Of a DNA stretch of 41,900 bases, positions 39,643 to 41,900 are shown piece after piece (positions within the stretch are counted from its first letter, which is position 1; every line of letters begins with the position of its first letter). The notes under the pieces are model-generated. The model was not told the origin of the DNA. It saw only the letters and a program-made list of their open reading frames with translations, and did not search any database. Source of the stretch: an aff. Roholtiella sp. LEGE 12411 (GTDB lineage: Bacteria > Cyanobacteriota > Cyanobacteriia > Cyanobacteriales > Nostocaceae). The DNA is taken from assembly GCF_015206995.1 (NCBI RefSeq), contig NZ_JADEXR010000048.1, positions 1-41,900 of the forward strand, written 5' to 3'. The position numbers and the translations under genes are program-made.

Positions 39643-39969
39643 TTACGCTGCTTTTAACAGATCAACTTCTGCACTTTCGTCCAGAATTCTTCTTTTATTC
39701 GCTAAAGTCTCTGTTTCTGCTTGGGAATTGAGGGTAACACCTTTTTCTATCCTTAATCTTTTGGGTGGTTCACCTTCCTCAAGCAAGTCTCCAGGTTTAC
39801 AATTGAGGGCTTCACAGAATCTTGCTGCTGCATCCAATGTGAGTGATTTAACCTTATTTTGTTCAATTTTTTGGATGAACTGAGGACTATAACCAGTCTT
39901 TCTAGCTAGGTCGTTCTGAGAAAGACCCGCAGCCTCTCTCAATTTTTTTAATGCGATAAACACAACCAT
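39643..39969 (-). CDS. XRE-family regulator
   Basis: About 108 residues. LKKLREAAGLSQNDLARKTG followed by YSPQFIQKIEQNKVKSLTLD and AAARFCEALNCKPGDLLEEG is a textbook Cro/C1-type helix-turn-helix. The ATG at 39969 is directly behind GGAGAGG; a GTG six bases further in (39963) has better spacing and may be the real start. A charged tail of about 40 residues follows. It is first in the minus-strand module and next to the repeat cluster upstream, so it probably binds there. Confidence 0.82.
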   Translation of the reverse strand: MVVFIALKKLREAAGLSQNDLARKTGYSPQFIQKIEQNKVKSLTLDAAARFCEALNCKPGDLLEEGEPPKRLRIEKGVTLNSQAETETLANKRRILDESAEVDLLKAA

Positions 39970-39984
39970 CCTCTCCAAATAATG

Positions 39985-40148
39985 CTCCTATTATAGGTGT
40001 ACTACTATTAGATGTAAACATGTTGAGCTTACATCTATTGGTATTAGAGTTGCTTATATGCAACCAATAGTAGTATTACAAATCTCTATCTAAAAGCAAC
40101 TACTACCTTATTGACTACTACCAATAGATGTACTAACATTAGATTATA
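39985..40148. promoter_or_regulatory. Iteron-like cluster of TACTACYAT repeats
   Basis: 17-bp units related to TACTACTATTAGATGTA: direct copies at 40000-40016 (TACTACTATTAGATGTA), 40116-40132 (TACTACCAATAGATGTA), weaker ones at 39985-40001, about 40099-40115 and 40131-40148; inverted copies at 40030-40046 and 40059-40075. Such clustered, partly inverted repeats between a repressor gene and oppositely directed genes fit an operator array or a plasmid replication origin (iterons). The remaining part of the 39970-40319 spacer has no gene. Confidence 0.75.
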
Positions 40149-40319
40149 GGCACAAGGAAAAGCGAACCGCCTGCACCCTAACATAATCAAGGGTTTGCAC
40201 CCACAGAACCTTGACAAGTGAATAATTCAAAACAACTGTTTAGTGGCTGAGTAATTTGTATAACAACAGTTTCTCAAAAGTACACAGTGGGGAAAAAGAT
40301 TCGAGAATATAAAGGAGAT

Positions 40320-40496
40320 ATGGAACCCACCTCAGAGCAATTTAGGGAATGCTACAGAGTATGCAGTGAATTGACCAATATGTTTCTCTCGGTACATCTA
40401 GTGCGATTAGATAAAAGAACAGGAGAGGTTTACATTTTGGCTGGCGATGGGCTACAAGTTCTTATACGCCCCAATGGCAAAGTGAGGTATCCATGA
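40320..40496 (+). CDS. DUF6888-like small protein
   Basis: 58 residues from the ATG at 40320, preceded by AAAGGAGAT; an earlier GTG at 40287 is possible but less likely. PTSEQFRECYRVCSELTNMF, LSVHLVRLDKRTGEVYILAG and LQVLIRPNGKVRYP match what I know of DUF6888 (a C-x-x-x-C-x-x-L-x-N helix, then an R-x-D-x-R-T-G-x-x-x-I-L-A-G hairpin). It overlaps the next gene by four bases (ATGA). The family is cyanobacterial and always seems to be paired; function unknown. Confidence 0.7.
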   Translation: MEPTSEQFRECYRVCSELTNMFLSVHLVRLDKRTGEVYILAGDGLQVLIRPNGKVRYP

Positions 40497-40678
40497 ACAA
40501 ACCGAACTTTGAAGCGATGACGCTGCAAGAACTGCAACAGTATATATTGTCACATCGTGATGACGAAGATGCAGTACATGAAGCAGTGCTACGCATTCAA
40601 CAAAACGGTACTACAGTAAGCTCTCAGGAGTTTATTGAAATTGTCAGACAGCGGACTAACAACCCGTCATTACAGTAA
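40493..40678 (+). CDS. DUF6887-like small protein
   Basis: 61 residues, starting inside the stop of the DUF6888-like gene. MNKPNFEAMTLQELQQYILS, HRDDEDAVHEAVLRIQQNGT is the DUF6887 pattern (N-(F/Y)-x-x-M-(T/S)-x-x-E-L-x-x-Y-(I/V)-L-x-x-R-x-D-x-x-A). It is acidic and helical. Overlapping pairs of tiny cyanobacterial genes resemble toxin-antitoxin systems, but neither partner has a known toxic activity. A palindrome with a T-run (AAGAGCGCTCTTTTTC, 40719-40734) may terminate the pair. Confidence 0.7.
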   Translation: MNKPNFEAMTLQELQQYILSHRDDEDAVHEAVLRIQQNGTTVSSQEFIEIVRQRTNNPSLQ

Positions 40679-40745
40679 ATTGCTGATTAACGATTTTTAA
40701 GGGTGCTTTTGTTAACGCAAGAGCGCTCTTTTTCTTTACCAAAAA

Positions 40746-40778
40746 GCGATCGCGCCCTGACCAAAGTTTGCGATCGCC
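40746..40778. repeat. HIP1-pair hairpin (F)
   Basis: GCGATCGCG at 40746 and GCGATCGCC at 40770 flank the loop CCCTGACCAAAGTTT, which is like the loops in copies A and C. It is followed by CTTT. It lies between the DUF6887-like gene and the next gene. Confidence 0.8.
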
Positions 40779-40822
40779 TTTCGTGAAAACCTAACCCCAT
40801 GTAGAGGCAGGAGATTTTCATT

Positions 40823-41383
40823 ATGACGCAATCCGTTTACACACAGCAAGCGCTTTCTGACTTCAAGCTCAACACGTCACTTACAGTTGCTAATCCTTCC
40901 TCTCAAGATGAGCAATCCATAGCCCAAGCCCCCACCCAAGACCCTCTGACATCTCGCGATCGCCGCATCATTGGTGAGATTATTCAAGTAGTACCCGAAA
41001 CTATCCGCACTATCTGGATTGAAGGCGGGATTACAGTATGGGTGCAATTCGTGAATGGCGGACGGCTTGCCTTCAATCGGGACTGGTTCGTTACACGAGT
41101 TGCAGAAGTTAAAACGACTCTGCCAGAAACACCCCTAGAGCGCAACGAACGTCTGAGCAATGAGTTGGAAGCAGCTTGCGTCAAGTTCAATCTATGGCAT
41201 ACCCAAATTGATTGGTTATCCTTTAGCACGAAACTTTATCGAAATAACCAGTTAGTGGGCTACATCGGTTGCAATTACCAAGGCTGGTATTCCAGACCCC
41301 GCACATACGGAATGAACAGATTTGCTAATAGTGCAGACGAGGCGATTACGTTCTTGGGAGTCCGGGCAGATGTAGCAGCATAA
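40823..41383 (+). CDS. Hypothetical protein (186 aa)
   Basis: GAGGCAGGAGATTTTCATT gives a ribosome-binding site before MTQSVYTQQALSDFKLNTSL. The N-terminal 50 residues look disordered. RDRRIIGEIIQVVPETIRTI, WIEGGITVWVQFVNGGRLAF form a beta domain, and TPLERNERLSNELEAACVKF, then GYIGCNYQGWYSRPRTYGMN and RFANSADEAITFLG make up the C-terminal part. Family unknown; the domain is strongly amphipathic and likely folded. Confidence 0.65.
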   Translation: MTQSVYTQQALSDFKLNTSLTVANPSSQDEQSIAQAPTQDPLTSRDRRIIGEIIQVVPETIRTIWIEGGITVWVQFVNGGRLAFNRDWFVTRVAEVKTTLPETPLERNERLSNELEAACVKFNLWHTQIDWLSFSTKLYRNNQLVGYIGCNYQGWYSRPRTYGMNRFANSADEAITFLGVRADVAA

Positions 41384-41450
41384 GGAAAAACTACAACAGT
41401 AGCTTGCTACCAAATTTAGTTCAATTTCATTGACTTTCTAAATAGTACCA

Positions 41451-41645
41451 ATGTCACCGATCGAAATACTTAAAGAATTCAACCTGTGCTATCTAAAACT
41501 TCAGGCGATCGCCCAAAACGAGAATTGGCTCTTATTAATTGCCGCCAATCAGATTGACCCAGAAGCAGCAACACATTTAGGCGATACATTGCATTACCTG
41601 GGTGAAGCAATGGGGTGTGTCGAGCCGCTAATTGACCCAGATTAA
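41451..41645 (+). CDS. Small hypothetical protein (64 aa)
   Basis: MSPIEILKEFNLCYLKLQAI, AQNENWLLLIAANQIDPEAA and THLGDTLHYLGEAMGCVEPL. Amphipathic helices, no membrane segment. No strong ribosome-binding site (TAGTACCA). Its stop codon overlaps the start of a truncated composite element (copy E). Function unknown. Confidence 0.55.
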   Translation: MSPIEILKEFNLCYLKLQAIAQNENWLLLIAANQIDPEAATHLGDTLHYLGEAMGCVEPLIDPD

Positions 41646-41673
41646 AACAGCTGCGCTTGAACTTTTGAGAAAT
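41642..41673 (+). repeat. Composite element, truncated 5' copy E
   Basis: TTAAAACAGCTGCGCTTGAA and then CTTTTGAGA match the beginning of the full copies (AATTAACAAAAGCTGCGCTT, GAAATTTTTGAGAGAG). The match stops after about 32 bp, so this is either a truncated copy or a diverged one. It starts within the stop codon of the 64-aa gene. Confidence 0.65.
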
Positions 41674-41701
41674 TGTAAATCAATTCACTTGGAAACGAAT
41701 C

Positions 41702-41900
41702 ATGACAGTTACACTTGAGACATTCAAATCCCCTGAATTCCGTGGTAATTTCTCTAGATTGCCAATTTGTCAGTTATTGAATGGGAAAAATATCTTATTC
41801 GTTAAGTCCGACAACATTAAATTGTCAGGTTGGATTCAACGAACAGAAGTTGAAAATTTAATAACTCAATTACAAGCCACACCTAAAGGTAAGAAATTCG
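41702..41900 (+). CDS. DUF5895-like protein (3' end outside window)
   Basis: The ATG at 41702 opens a frame that continues to the window edge (66 codons visible): MTVTLETFKSPEFRGNFSRL, PICQLLNGKNILFVKSDNIK and LSGWIQRTEVENLITQLQAT. The parts SP-E-F-R-G-x-x-x-x-L-P-x-C-Q-x-L-N and NI-x-x-S-G-W-I resemble DUF5895, a cyanobacterial plasmid/phage protein family; I am not certain. It lies 30 bp after the truncated element E. Confidence 0.5.
   Translation, partial: MTVTLETFKSPEFRGNFSRLPICQLLNGKNILFVKSDNIKLSGWIQRTEVENLITQLQATPKGKKF

Noticed and set aside
1-41900. tRNA or rRNA genes
   Set aside because: I saw no cloverleaf with a GGTTCGAATCC-type arm and no rRNA-like sequence; a tRNAscan run would settle this.

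Overview
The window looks like DNA from a filamentous, probably heterocyst-forming cyanobacterium of the Nostoc/Anabaena/Tolypothrix type. The octamer GCGATCGC (HIP1) occurs throughout. There are short tandem heptamer repeats and dispersed hairpin repeats typical of that group, and several genes belong to families I know mainly from it (DUF1392, DUF6887/DUF6888, DUF2887-type Rpn proteins). Apart from two chromosomal-type genes (the giant surface protein at the left edge and an oxidoreductase at 33.6-34.6 kb), the content is accessory: phage- or plasmid-like replication and DNA-modification genes, IS200/IS605 elements at several stages of decay, a toxin-antitoxin pair and many tiny unknown genes. 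It could be a plasmid, a prophage remnant or a chromosomal island; the window alone does not decide this.

Layout. 0-7.5 kb: 3' part of a giant mosaic protein (CARDB, PPC, TIG, RHS/YD repeats, an internal nuclease-like segment, cadherin-like domains, RTX calcium-binding repeats). 7.5-12.4 kb: a gene graveyard and moron-type region with a TnpB remnant, an NTF2-like gene next to an inverted truncated paralogue, a ParDE toxin-antitoxin pair, a secreted protein and a fragment. 12.4-13.75 kb: a complete TnpB-only IS that truncates a PAPS-reductase-like gene. 13.7-19.35 kb (minus): a tightly coupled phage-like operon (HTH replication protein, BRO-N/DinD-like protein, helicase-loader-like protein, small proteins, ASCH protein, C5-cytosine methyltransferase, DUF1392, PAPS reductase). 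A second, phage-like reading frame is nested inside the methyltransferase gene. 19.4-20.8 kb (plus): a divergent XRE regulator and an Rpn-type nuclease. 20.8-26.35 kb (minus): DUF5131, adenine methyltransferase, HAD phosphatase, small phage proteins, two large unknown proteins and a ribbon-helix-helix regulator with a GTACTAAC repeat cluster.

26.7-33.5 kb (plus): a row of very small genes separated by copies of a composite element of about 110 bp that starts just after stop codons. This gives the region a gene-cassette look and is the best candidate for an undescribed mobile arrangement. A 182-bp miniature IS splits one gene here. 33.6-34.6 kb: CurA/YncB-type oxidoreductase. 34.7-40.0 kb (minus): a second regulator/replication module (XRE, 532-aa coiled-coil protein, and a HTH-type protein cut in two by a complete IS605-type element carrying tnpA and tnpB). 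A cluster of repeats containing TACTACYAT lies upstream of its XRE gene. 40.3-41.9 kb (plus): DUF6888/DUF6887 pair and small unknown genes, the last one running off the window.

How the parts may work together (inference): each replication-type protein lies next to a divergent or upstream XRE gene with its own operator or iteron region, as in temperate phages and phage-plasmids. The methyltransferases, ASCH protein, PP-loop protein and HAD phosphatase would act on DNA or nucleotides. The small plus-strand genes form a variable cargo zone.
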